Of a stretch of 13,062 nucleotides of DNA, positions 6,879 through 13,062 are shown piece by piece (position 1 is the stretch's first letter; the number at the start of each line of letters is the position of its first letter). The translations under genes were made by a program, and so were the position numbers. The notes below the pieces were generated by a model that did no database searches, had not been told where the DNA came from, and saw only the letters and a list, made by a program, of their open reading frames with translations. This DNA comes from Clostridiales bacterium (GTDB lineage Bacteria; Bacillota; Clostridia; Christensenellales; Aristaeellaceae), in contig SFFC01000062.1 of NCBI GenBank assembly GCA_004556985.1, forward strand, positions 1 to 13,062. Direction: 5' to 3'.

Positions 6879-8012
6879 TCACAGCGCCATCGGGCTCCTT
6901 CCCGCGTTCACGCCGCCAAACACGCGCAGATTCGGCGCGCAGCCGTCAAAGGCCAGATCGCTGACCCGCGTCGTCGTGGGCATCTTGACAAACGAGAGCC
7001 GCGAGCAGCCGAAGAAGGCCATCCGCCCGACGCTGCCCGTGCCCCAGGGGAGGGTCACCTGCGTCAGGTTTTCGCATCCGGCAAACGCGCTGTCACAGAC
7101 GCGCTCCAGCCCGCGCTCAAAGCCGACGCTCACCATGGAGCGGCAGCCGAAGAACGCGCTCTCCCCGATGACGCGGACATTGCCGCCGATGACGAGCTGC
7201 TCGAGCGTACCGCAGGCGAAAAACGCCTTGGGCGCAATCTCGCAGACGGCCCGCCCGCAGAGCTCCCCGGGGATCTCGATCCGGACGGGGCGCTCCTCCC
7301 GGGGTCCGAGCACGCGCAGCGAGCCATCCTCCGTCTCCTCCAGGATGAGCGTTTCATCCTCCCGCCAGCTCTCGGAATCGTAGCCGATGCCGTTGAGCTG
7401 TGCGTACTGTCGGGCCGGCGCATCCTCCGCGCCGTGGATGACGAGCTGCCTTCCGCAGCCGAAGAACGCGCCGCCGCCGATCTGCGCGACGCTCGAGGGC
7501 ATGTCCACCCGGGTCAGCGACGTGCATTTAGAGAAGCAGGACGGGCCGAGCGCCTGTACGCCCGGCTCGATGCGCACGCGCTGAAGCCCGGCGCATTTGG
7601 CGAACGCCAGCGTGCCCACCCTCGCGACGCTTCCCGGAATCGTCAGCCGGGTCAGGCGCGAGCAGCCGGAAAAGGCCATTTCGCCGATCTGCCTGAGGCC
7701 CTGCGGCAGCGTCACGCGCCGCAGCGCCGCGCAGCCCTCAAATGCCCTGGCGGCGATCGCCGTCACCGGGCATCCGCCTGCCTCAAACTGGATGTCCAGA
7801 TCGTCTGCCGTCCTGTCGATGCAGCGCACGACGGTCAGCGTCCCGTCGCCGTTGTCCGCCAGCTCGAGCACATGCCGCGCGGCCATCGCGTAGGCCGCGC
7901 CCGCTGCGGGCCGCGGCGCGCTCTCCCGCGCCTGCGCGCCGGTCTGCACGCTGGCGCTGAAGCTGTCCTGCCCCAGGGTCTGCATGTCCTCTTTTTTTCT
8001 CGTGATGAGCAT
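6879..8012 (-). CDS. BspA-type leucine-rich repeat protein without signal peptide
   Basis: A 377-aa protein. The start at 8012 is well supported by AAGGAG 7 nt upstream. The N-terminus (MLITRKKEDMQTLGQD) has no hydrophobic segment, so it is predicted to stay in the cytoplasm, unlike most BspA-type (LRR_5) proteins, which are exported. Ten copies of the F-x-x-C repeat core are visible in two halves. The first set is at residues 91, 114, 137, 160 and 183, spaced exactly 23 residues. The second is at 264, 287, 310, 333 and 355, spaced 23 or 22. Each half is preceded by a short beta-rich segment with a GDGTLTV- or EDGSLRV-like strand (56-62 and 228-234), which indicates internal duplication of about 170 residues. 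The fold is for protein binding; the partner is unknown. A promoter lies upstream, and the DUF1846 gene follows after 84 nt. Confidence 0.9.
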   Translation of the reverse strand: MLITRKKEDMQTLGQDSFSASVQTGAQARESAPRPAAGAAYAMAARHVLELADNGDGTLTVVRCIDRTADDLDIQFEAGGCPVTAIAARAFEGCAALRRVTLPQGLRQIGEMAFSGCSRLTRLTIPGSVARVGTLAFAKCAGLQRVRIEPGVQALGPSCFSKCTSLTRVDMPSSVAQIGGGAFFGCGRQLVIHGAEDAPARQYAQLNGIGYDSESWREDETLILEETEDGSLRVLGPREERPVRIEIPGELCGRAVCEIAPKAFFACGTLEQLVIGGNVRVIGESAFFGCRSMVSVGFERGLERVCDSAFAGCENLTQVTLPWGTGSVGRMAFFGCSRLSFVKMPTTTRVSDLAFDGCAPNLRVFGGVNAGRSPMAL

Positions 8013-8058
8013 GCTTTATCTCCTTGGCTTTCCGCCGTATTTGGTCACATTTCGCTCT

Positions 8059-8087
8059 ATTATATCATTGCCCGCCGGGATTGGCAA
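8059..8087 (-). promoter_or_regulatory. Promoter of the LRR gene
   Basis: On the minus strand TTGCCA (8087-8082), a 17-nt spacer and TATAAT (8064-8059), with TGA directly before the -10 as an extended -10 motif. It is divergent from the SPFH promoter, whose -35 begins 54 bp away. Confidence 0.87.
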
Positions 8088-8140
8088 TCGGCCTGCGGGA
8101 ACATCACGCGAAGTTTTTCCGCGCTTTTTTTCGGTTTCCC

Positions 8141-8169
8141 TTGACAGCCTTCGGCATTCGTTGTATCAT
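8141..8169 (+). promoter_or_regulatory. Promoter of the SPFH operon
   Basis: TTGACA (8141-8146, perfect -35), a 17-nt spacer and TATCAT (8164-8169). The start should fall near 8176, about 40 nt before the ATG at 8217. Confidence 0.8.
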
Positions 8170-8191
8170 GATGATATCAAAAAGCTATCAT
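8164..8191 (+). promoter_or_regulatory. Inverted repeat over the -10 box, possible operator
   Basis: TATCAT (8164-8169), a central G, and ATGATA (8171-8176) form a perfect 13-bp palindrome covering the -10 box and the likely start site. A third TATCAT half-site lies at 8186-8191, on the face 22 bp from the first. Short palindromic or tandem half-sites suit a ribbon-helix-helix repressor, and one is encoded in this operon. The link is inference. Confidence 0.4.
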
Positions 8192-8216
8192 GCAAATCCG
8201 AAAGGGAGGCTTCTTT

Positions 8217-9224
8217 ATGGAAAACCGCATCGTTCAGCTGCCCGAGGAAAAGACCGCGCCGCATGCAAACGGCTTTGCCGTGCTGCCGGTCGTGCTCGTC
8301 GGCCTTCTCGCCGCCATTGCCTGCTTTGTGCTGGGCTGCATCCGCCTGGAACGTGAGTTTTATGCCATCGGCGGCGTGCTGCTGGGCGTGGGCATCGTCG
8401 GCATGGTCGTCTTCCCGATCCTGATGGCGGGCTTCCGTGTCGTTGGCCCGAACCAGGCAATCGTGCTGACGCTCTTTGGCAAGTATTTCGGCACGCTCCG
8501 CAAGCCCGGCTTCTACCATGTCAACCCCTTTGCCACGGCCAACGCGCCCGCTGCTGCCGCCGGCGAAGCCGCGGAGCCCGCCGTGCGCAGGAGCGTAAAC
8601 GGCATCGAGGTTTCCTCCGCGTCCCGTGCCAGCAAGAAAATCTCCCTGAAGACGCGCACGCTGGACAACCGCAAACAAAAGGTTAACGACGCGCTGGGCA
8701 ATCCGATCATCATCGGCTCCGTCGTCATCTGGCGCGTCGAAAACCCGACCGTTGCCGTCTTTTCCGTGGAGAACTTTGAGCAGTATCTGTCCATCCAGTG
8801 CGATTCCGTGATCCGCAACATCGCCCGCCTCTACCCCTATGACACGATGGAGAACGATTCGGACGAGAAGACCCTGCGCGGCTCGAGCAGCGAGGTCTCC
8901 GAAATCATGCAGCAGGAACTCTCCGAGCGTGTCCTGGACGCCGGCCTGGTCATCGAGGACGTGCGCATCACGACGCTCGCCTATTCCGACGAGATTGCCG
9001 CCGCCATGCTCCAGCGCCAGCAGGCGACTGCCATCATCGCCGCACGCCAGAAGATCGTCGAGGGCGCGGTCGGCATGGTCAAGATGGCCATCGACCAGCT
9101 CAGCGAGGACGAGGTCGTCGTGCTCGACGAGGAACGCAAGGCCGCGATGGTCTCCAACCTGCTGGTCGTCCTCTGCGGCAGCAAGGATGCGCAGCCTGTC
9201 GTCAACAGCGGCAGCCTCTACTGA
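8217..9224 (+). CDS. SPFH/band-7 (prohibitin-like) membrane protein
   Basis: A 335-aa protein. The ATG at 8217 (MENRIVQLPEE) has GGGAGG 7 nt upstream; the in-frame ATG at 8190 has none. Two hydrophobic segments at about 20-41 and 48-70 form a membrane hairpin or anchor. The SPFH/band-7 domain follows at about 72-283: FRVVGPNQAIVLTLFGKYFG starts it, GFYHVNPF follows, and IIIGSVVIWRVEN and LVIEDVRITTLAY are typical strands. The Ala/Gln-rich helix AAMLQRQQATAIIAARQKIV (262-281) is the usual oligomerising end. Residues 105-140 are an Ala-rich and charged insertion. SPFH proteins build ring or scaffold assemblies in membranes; the client is unknown here. It is the first gene of an operon with a ribbon-helix-helix gene 18 nt downstream. 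Confidence 0.94.
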   Translation: MENRIVQLPEEKTAPHANGFAVLPVVLVGLLAAIACFVLGCIRLEREFYAIGGVLLGVGIVGMVVFPILMAGFRVVGPNQAIVLTLFGKYFGTLRKPGFYHVNPFATANAPAAAAGEAAEPAVRRSVNGIEVSSASRASKKISLKTRTLDNRKQKVNDALGNPIIIGSVVIWRVENPTVAVFSVENFEQYLSIQCDSVIRNIARLYPYDTMENDSDEKTLRGSSSEVSEIMQQELSERVLDAGLVIEDVRITTLAYSDEIAAAMLQRQQATAIIAARQKIVEGAVGMVKMAIDQLSEDEVVVLDEERKAAMVSNLLVVLCGSKDAQPVVNSGSLY

Positions 9225-9230
9225 TCCCCT

Positions 9231-9241
9231 GGAGGTGATCC
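9231..9241 (+). promoter_or_regulatory. Extended ribosome binding site for the TTG-started gene
   Basis: GGAGGTGATCC is complementary over 11 bases to the conserved 3' end of bacterial 16S rRNA. It is 7 nt (from GGAGG) before the TTG at 9243. The long match probably compensates for the weak TTG codon and decides the start of the ribbon-helix-helix gene. Confidence 0.85.
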
Positions 9242-9242
9242 C

Positions 9243-9500
9243 TTGAACGAAAACGAACTCCAGGAGCGGGAGGCGCAGCTTGAGGCGCGCCTCGCGCGCA
9301 TCAGCGAACTGGAAGCCGCCATTCTGCAAAAGGAAAAGGCCGTCAAGGACAGAGAAAAGGCGAAGAAGCAAGTGCTCCTTCGCCTCTCGCCGTCCCTCTG
9401 GGATGAAATCGCCGCCTGGGCGGAGGACGACTTCCGCTCGATCAACGCGCAGATCGAATACCTGCTCAGTGAGGCCGTCCGGCACAGAAAGAAGCGCTGA
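9243..9500 (+). CDS. Small ribbon-helix-helix (Arc/MetJ-type) protein with coiled-coil N-terminus
   Basis: An 85-aa protein starting at TTG (9243) behind an extended ribosome site. Residues 2-40 are a charged amphipathic helix with Leu/Ile every three to four residues (NELQEREAQLEARLARISEL), probably a coiled coil. Residues about 41-80 match a ribbon-helix-helix fold: strand QVLLRLS, helix PSLWDEIAAWAEDD, turn RSIN, helix AQIEYLLSEAVRHR. The Arg-Ser-Ile-Asn turn and the C-terminal basic end are typical of Arc-like DNA-binding antitoxin or repressor proteins. No toxin gene is adjacent; its partner is the SPFH gene, 18 nt upstream on the same transcript. It may repress its own operon or be tethered to the SPFH complex; both are inference. 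A strong terminator follows. Confidence 0.88.
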   Translation: MNENELQEREAQLEARLARISELEAAILQKEKAVKDREKAKKQVLLRLSPSLWDEIAAWAEDDFRSINAQIEYLLSEAVRHRKKR

Positions 9501-9517
9501 CGCTCTCCCTGCTCATA

Positions 9518-9556
9518 AAAAGGCGCATGCACAGGCAAAACGTGCATGCGCCTTTT
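9518..9556. terminator. Two-way terminator between convergent operons
   Basis: GGCGCATGCAC (9522-9532) and GTGCATGCGCC (9542-9552) pair perfectly over 11 bp around a 9-nt loop, with AAAA before and TTTT after. The A and T flanks make it work in both directions: after the ribbon-helix-helix gene on the plus strand and after the DmpA-family gene on the minus strand. Confidence 0.95.
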
Positions 9557-9574
9557 AAGTGTTTCCATCAGGAT

Positions 9575-10618
9575 TTACAGATACCGCCCGATCGCCTCGA
9601 TGACCTCGCCGTTTTCCGCCGTCACGTCGTCCGCGCAGCAGAGCGAATTGAGCACGGCCTCCTGCGTCGCCTCCGCAATCGCCCGGAAGGCGAGCTCAAG
9701 CGAATACTCCGTAATCACCTGCTGGGTCAGTACGCGATGCATGCCGCCGTGGGGCATCCGGTTGGCCGTCGAAAAGCCGACCATCACGTCGCCGCTGCCG
9801 TGGCCGAAATAGCTGCCGCAGCGCGCGAGGCCGACCGAGCAGCGCTTGAGGATCCGCCGGAGCTGGCGGTCGCTGACGGGCAGATCCGTCGCGACGATCA
9901 TCATGATCGAGCCGCGGTCATTGGGCTCCGTCCGCGGCGCAGCATTCTTCCTGGCGAGAATCTCCTCGCCCAGCCGCCGCCCGCAGACGGTCAGCTCCTC
10001 CAGGCACCCGTGGTTGCTCTGCACGAGGACACCGAGGGTGTAGGTCTTTCCCGCAATCGTCAGCAGGCGCGAGGCCGAGCCGATGCCGCCCTTGAGCCCA
10101 TGGCAGACCGTGCCGGCGCCCGCGCCGACGTCGCCCTCGTCAAAATCCTCCTTCGCCTCCGTGATCGCCTGCATGACATGCGCCGCCGTCACGGGCCTGT
10201 CCGCAATGGCGTTGAGCGTCGCGTCATTGCATTCGCCGACGACGGGGTTGACCGAGTGCATCTCGATCCGGTCCTCCCGGCACCGCTCGGCCATGTAGCT
10301 GACCATCGCGTCGTGGACGATGCCGACGTTGAGCGTGTTGGTCAGCGCAATCGGTGTCTCCAGCGTGCCCAGCTCGTCCACCTGCACGAGTCCCTGCGTC
10401 TTGCCGAAGCCGTTGAGGACAAACGACGCCGCCGTGAGCTTGCTTTTGAACATGTTATCCTCACAGGGGAGGATGACCGTGACGCCTGTGTGATGCCGCG
10501 CATCGCGGATGGTCGCGTGGCCCACGCGGACGCCCGGCACATCGGTGATCTTGTTGAGCCTTCCCTTCGGCAGCGTGCCGACCCGGATGCCGCGGTCTGC
10601 GGCGCATTTTGCGTTCAT
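9575..10618 (-). CDS. DmpA/P1-family (S58) aminopeptidase
   Basis: A 347-aa N-terminal-nucleophile hydrolase of the DmpA/BapA family, which cleaves itself and then removes N-terminal residues from peptides, in some members beta-peptides or D-residues. N-terminal GRLNKITDVPGVRVGHATI (19-37) is the family signature. LVQVDELGTLETPIALTNTL (77-96) and VNPVVGECND (123-132) are present, as are HGLKGGIGSASR (173-184) and the Gly236-Ser237 bond in NDRGSIMMIVATDLP, where Ser237 would become the nucleophile. GHGSGDVMVGFSTAN (272-286) follows. The set of key residues appears complete, so activity is likely. There is no signal peptide. AAGGA lies 5 nt before the ATG, and the start is only 2 nt after the stop of the CapA-like gene, so the two are co-translated. 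The substrate is not known; a role in envelope or peptide recycling is inference. Confidence 0.95.
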   Translation of the reverse strand: MNAKCAADRGIRVGTLPKGRLNKITDVPGVRVGHATIRDARHHTGVTVILPCEDNMFKSKLTAASFVLNGFGKTQGLVQVDELGTLETPIALTNTLNVGIVHDAMVSYMAERCREDRIEMHSVNPVVGECNDATLNAIADRPVTAAHVMQAITEAKEDFDEGDVGAGAGTVCHGLKGGIGSASRLLTIAGKTYTLGVLVQSNHGCLEELTVCGRRLGEEILARKNAAPRTEPNDRGSIMMIVATDLPVSDRQLRRILKRCSVGLARCGSYFGHGSGDVMVGFSTANRMPHGGMHRVLTQQVITEYSLELAFRAIAEATQEAVLNSLCCADDVTAENGEVIEAIGRYL

Positions 10619-10620
10619 GC

Positions 10621-11931
10621 TTATCCTTCGCCCTCTTCTTCCCTGCGGGATTGTCCCGTGATCTCGCGCACGGCCTGCGCAGCTCCCTGCGCTGCGCTCT
10701 GCTCCTGCGCGCTGAGCGCGGCGAGCGCGGCCGCGTTGTCTGTATCGACGACGCGGTAGACCGTCGCCGTATCCGCCCGATCACGCGCGATGTACACCGG
10801 CGTGCAGACGAGCTCACCCAGCGTCACGCGCCGGACAGCCGGGTCATAGGTCACGGACAGATGCGCGACCATGCCCGCAGTGTTTTCCGCAGCACGTGCG
10901 TCCGTCAGCAGGCTGCCCAGCGAGTAACAGACCACGGTCTCATACTCAAGCCCGTCCGCGCGCGTGACGCGCAGGCGCTCCGTCTCCAGCACGACGTTGG
11001 GATGCGTGCCCAGGATGATATCCGCGCCGGCCTCCGCTAGCGTCACGGCCAGCCGCCGGACGTCCGCCGGGGTCTCCTGCTTGTTTTTCGTTCCCCAGTG
11101 CGGCAGCACGATGACGACATTCGCCCCCGCCGCGCGCGCCTGGCGGATGTCGTCGACCATCCGCTGCCCATCGATCTGGCAGACCGCCGCGCGCTCTTCC
11201 TCCCGGGTCTGCTGCTTGCCCTCATCGCTCAGCCCGTAGGTGTAGGCGAGCACGGCCACCTGCACGCCGTTGACGCCGAAGAGGCTGCCGCCCTGCGCGC
11301 CGCCGTCTAGCGAGACGCCCACGCTCGCCATACCGCGCGCCGTCAGCTCGCCAACCGTGAGCGCCAGACCGTCGTAGCCCTTGTCAAGCGCCCGCTCCGT
11401 CGCCAGCGACACGAGATCCGCACCCGCGGCACGCAGCCCATCGAGGATCTGCGGCGGCGTGTTGTAGGTTCCGTAGCCCTTCTGCGCGCCGGCGGTCGTC
11501 GTCTCGAGCGTGACGATAGACAGGTCAGCGCCGCTGAGCGCATCGCCGAGCCCCGCGAAGACAGGCTCAAAGTCGTAATGGTCGCTCCCCTCCATCGCGC
11601 TCTCCCGAATGGCCTTAGGCGCATAGACGGTTCCCCCAGCCGAGAGCGTGAACGTGCTGACGGCCGGCACGGGCGTCGGCGATGCCTGCAGCGCGTCCGC
11701 TGTACAGACCGCCGCGGGCAGGTTCTGCTGCGCAGCGGGTGTGGGGGGTGGCGCGTCCTTCGGCCGGTTTTCCCCGATCGGGAGGGAAACGAAGACCTCG
11801 CCGCGCTCGCCCGGCCCATTCCCGGCGATCACGGCCAGAAACGCGCCGCACAGAATCAGGACGGCAGCCGTCAGCAGCAGCATCAGCAGCGTCCCCAGAG
11901 AAACGCGCTGGCGCGCCCTGCGCTTTTTCAA
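10621..11931 (-). CDS. CapA-fold membrane protein with incomplete metal site
   Basis: A 436-aa protein starting at TTG (11931), with GGAGG 8 nt upstream; no ATG lies in this frame nearby. Residues 10-37 are a single N-terminal membrane anchor, followed by a Pro/Ala-rich linker (about 50-90), so the rest should lie outside. Residues 92-385 match the CapA/PgsA (poly-gamma-glutamate synthesis, metallophosphatase-like) fold: TLETTT (141-146), DLVSLATERALDKGYDGL (172-189), VIVLPHWG (273-280), ILGTHPN (306-312). Only some ligands remain: Glu143, His278 and His310. The usual Gly-Asp is GG (99-100), the Asn-Asn-His is Thr-Glu-Arg (178-180), and the second His of HPH is Asn312. It may be a binding protein instead of an enzyme. 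A Ser/Gln/Ala-rich charged tail ends it. It is first in a two-gene operon with the DmpA-family gene. No clear promoter was seen in 11932-12018. Confidence 0.88.
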   Translation of the reverse strand: MKKRRARQRVSLGTLLMLLLTAAVLILCGAFLAVIAGNGPGERGEVFVSLPIGENRPKDAPPPTPAAQQNLPAAVCTADALQASPTPVPAVSTFTLSAGGTVYAPKAIRESAMEGSDHYDFEPVFAGLGDALSGADLSIVTLETTTAGAQKGYGTYNTPPQILDGLRAAGADLVSLATERALDKGYDGLALTVGELTARGMASVGVSLDGGAQGGSLFGVNGVQVAVLAYTYGLSDEGKQQTREEERAAVCQIDGQRMVDDIRQARAAGANVVIVLPHWGTKNKQETPADVRRLAVTLAEAGADIILGTHPNVVLETERLRVTRADGLEYETVVCYSLGSLLTDARAAENTAGMVAHLSVTYDPAVRRVTLGELVCTPVYIARDRADTATVYRVVDTDNAAALAALSAQEQSAAQGAAQAVREITGQSRREEEGEG

Positions 11932-12018
11932 ATTCCATCCCTCCTCTGTCGCTTCTTATGGAAAAGGCAGCTTTAGGCAGCCCTTCAGGCCATCCCGCCC
12001 GGCGTCGCCCGATCAAGC

Positions 12019-12054
12019 AAAAAAAGATGCACCCGGAGAAGCTCCGAATGCATC
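12019..12054 (-). terminator. Intrinsic terminator after the ferredoxin gene
   Basis: On the minus strand GATGCATTCGGAG and CTCCGGGTGCATC pair over 13 bp (two T-G wobbles) around a CTT loop, followed by seven T residues. It begins 14 nt after the ferredoxin stop codon. Confidence 0.93.
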
Positions 12055-12068
12055 CGCAGTCGCAAGAC

Positions 12069-12239
12069 TCAGGCCTGAGCCGGGGCGCCCACCGGGCAGT
12101 TCTCCGCGCACGCGCCGCAGTCGATGCAGGTGTCCGCATCGATCACGTACTTGCCATCACCCTCGCTGATCGCGCTCACCGGGCAGTTGCCGGCGCAGAC
12201 GCCGCAAGAGATGCAATCGTCAGAAATCTGATAAGCCAT
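12069..12239 (-). CDS. 2[4Fe-4S] ferredoxin
   Basis: A 56-aa protein, too short for many gene callers, with ATG at 12239 and GGGAGGTG 6 nt upstream. It starts MAYQISDDC and has two classic cluster motifs: CISCGVCAGNCP (Cys9, 12, 15, 19) and CIDCGACAENCP (Cys38, 41, 44, 48). All eight cysteines that bind the two [4Fe-4S] clusters are present, and the length matches clostridial ferredoxins of about 55 aa. It is a soluble low-potential electron carrier for enzymes such as pyruvate:ferredoxin oxidoreductase and hydrogenase, which points to anaerobic metabolism. It is transcribed alone, with its own promoter (12281-12309) and terminator (12019-12054). Confidence 0.98.
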   Translation of the reverse strand: MAYQISDDCISCGVCAGNCPVSAISEGDGKYVIDADTCIDCGACAENCPVGAPAQA

Positions 12240-12280
12240 ACTTTTCACCTCCCGGAAAGTCTTTGGGATTGTCCCGCTTC

Positions 12281-12309
12281 ATTTTAGCACGGTGCATAAC
12301 GTTTTGCAA
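12281..12309 (-). promoter_or_regulatory. Promoter of the ferredoxin gene
   Basis: On the minus strand TTGCAA (12309-12304), a 17-nt spacer and TAAAAT (12286-12281), with TGC directly before the -10 as an extended -10 motif. The leader to the ATG is about 35 nt. It lies just after the stop of the RicT-like gene, with no terminator seen between. Confidence 0.87.
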
Positions 12310-12347
12310 GGTGATTTTCGACTTTTCCCGCAGAATCCGCGTTTCGC

Positions 12348-13062
12348 TCAGAGCAGATCCTCCGGTTCGCCATTTTCCGCAAATTCGATCTCCTCGGCGT
12401 CAGCCTGCCGGCTCTGCGCCGGTTTTTCCGCCGTTTCTTCTCCGGCGGCGGATTCCGCTTCCATCACGTCGATCGTCTGCACGGCGACCTCCTCCTCCCC
12501 GAACAGAAGGCCGGTCTCCTCCGCCTGCTGCGCGCCCGGCTCCGCCGCGATCCGCTCAGCCTCCGGCGCTGCCTCCTGCTGCTGTGCAGGCGGGGGCTGC
12601 ATCCGGGCCTCCGGCCTGCGCTGCGCCTGCACCGGCTGCTCGAATCTGTCGCCCTGCCCGCCGCGGCGGGGCAGCTTGTCCCCGCGGCGGGGCTTGCGTT
12701 CGTCGCCGCCCTCGGGCCGCGGACGCTCCCTGCGCGCGCCGCCCTCCTGCCTGCGTTCCGGCCGCTCGCCGCGTTCGCCCTTCTCGGGCTTCTCGCCGCG
12801 CTCTGGCCGCCGTCCCTTCTCGGGCTTCTCGCCGCCCTCGGGCTTCTCCGGGTGGGGCGCGGCGCTCTGTGCGTCCTGCGCCGGGCGCTGGCAATCGTCG
12901 ATCGCGTAATCGCGCAGCTCAAACGAATCGCCAACCGCAATGCGCACCCGGACGCGCTCTTCGAGCACGTTGATCGCGTTGATCGTGCCGACGCCGTCGG
13001 GCGTGATGATCTCCCGGCCCACGCGCGGCATGCGCTTGCGCGTCACCTCGTACTGATCCTGC
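12348..13062 (-). CDS. ricT: C-terminal part of RicT-type PSP1 protein with long charged tail
   Basis: The frame is open to the right edge, so only the last 237 or so residues are seen; an internal GTG at 13046 is not taken as the start. The visible N-part (QYEVTRKRMPRVGREIITP, then DGVGTINAINVLEERVRVRI) fits the C-terminal end of RicT/YaaT PSP1 proteins, which in Bacillus act with RicA and RicF in RNA maturation and developmental control. The usual protein ends soon after this beta segment. Here about 180 more residues follow: a Lys/Arg/Glu/Pro/Gly-rich block with repeats such as EKPEKG, RPERGE and KGERGERPERRQ (about 12690-12865), then an acidic, Ala/Gln/Glu-rich end (EEIEFAENGEPEDLL). The tail is probably disordered and may bind RNA or protein. 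The ferredoxin gene follows on the same strand with its own promoter. Confidence 0.82.
   Translation of the reverse strand, partial: QDQYEVTRKRMPRVGREIITPDGVGTINAINVLEERVRVRIAVGDSFELRDYAIDDCQRPAQDAQSAAPHPEKPEGGEKPEKGRRPERGEKPEKGERGERPERRQEGGARRERPRPEGGDERKPRRGDKLPRRGGQGDRFEQPVQAQRRPEARMQPPPAQQQEAAPEAERIAAEPGAQQAEETGLLFGEEEVAVQTIDVMEAESAAGEETAEKPAQSRQADAEEIEFAENGEPEDLL

Noticed and set aside
5769..8144. Very long plus-strand open frame (791 codons)
   Set aside because: It lies antisense to the DUF1846 and LRR genes and runs across their intergenic gap and the divergent promoter region. Its composition (Arg, Ala, Asp, His) is that of a shadow frame in GC-rich DNA.
9243..9500. Toxin-antitoxin module with the ribbon-helix-helix protein as antitoxin
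   Set aside because: No small toxin-like gene lies next to it; upstream is an SPFH membrane protein and downstream a terminator.
11615..12139. Overlapping minus-strand open frame with an ATG at 11938 next to the CapA-like start
   Set aside because: It reads through the ferredoxin terminator and gives no recognisable protein; the TTG frame at 11931 gives a membrane anchor and CapA fold.

Overview
The window reads as chromosomal DNA of a GC-rich, low-redundancy Clostridia-type Firmicute, probably a gut organism (Christensenellales or a relative would fit, but the sequence alone does not settle this). The reasons are near-consensus sigma-A promoters (TTGAAA-17-TATAAT and similar), strong GGAGG ribosome sites about 7 nt from the start, U-tailed intrinsic terminators, a perfect CcpA-type cre site, an ANTAR regulator, a BspA-type leucine-rich-repeat protein, a UPF0371/DUF1846 protein and a RicT-type PSP1 protein. 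All genes are on the minus strand except one two-gene plus-strand operon (8217-9500). No rRNA, tRNA, transposon, phage gene or CRISPR array was seen.

Layout, left to right. 1-2441: a secreted two-gene minus-strand operon. It holds a 659-aa exported protein with Thr-Lys-Pro-Glu-Glu repeats, Pro/Thr/Lys spacers and an Ig-like segment, overlapped by ATGA with an exported lipoyl/HlyD-like protein that runs off the left edge and carries a one-base frameshift near 348. 2674-3231: an ANTAR RNA-binding regulator whose receiver half has lost its phosphorylation residues; its promoter contains a cre site. 3503-5113: pyrG (CTP synthase) with its own promoter and terminator. 5310-6794: a UPF0371/DUF1846 protein. 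6879-8012: a BspA-type LRR protein without a signal peptide, made of two five-repeat halves. 8013-8216: a divergent promoter region. 8217-9500 (plus): a membrane SPFH/band-7 protein followed by a small ribbon-helix-helix protein. 9518-9556: a convergent two-way terminator. 9575-11931: a CapA-fold membrane protein that lacks several family metal ligands, followed 2 nt later by a DmpA-family (S58) self-cleaving peptidase. 12069-12239: a 56-aa 2[4Fe-4S] ferredoxin with its own promoter and terminator. 12348-13062: the C-terminal part of a RicT/PSP1 protein with a long charged, probably disordered tail.

Most of these are independent transcription units, not one pathway. The units that look functionally linked are the secreted pair on the left, the SPFH/ribbon-helix-helix pair with a palindrome over its promoter, and the CapA-like/DmpA pair. 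None of these pairs has a function I can state from sequence; they are the best candidates for undescribed biology here. All identifications are from reading motifs by eye; no search was run.
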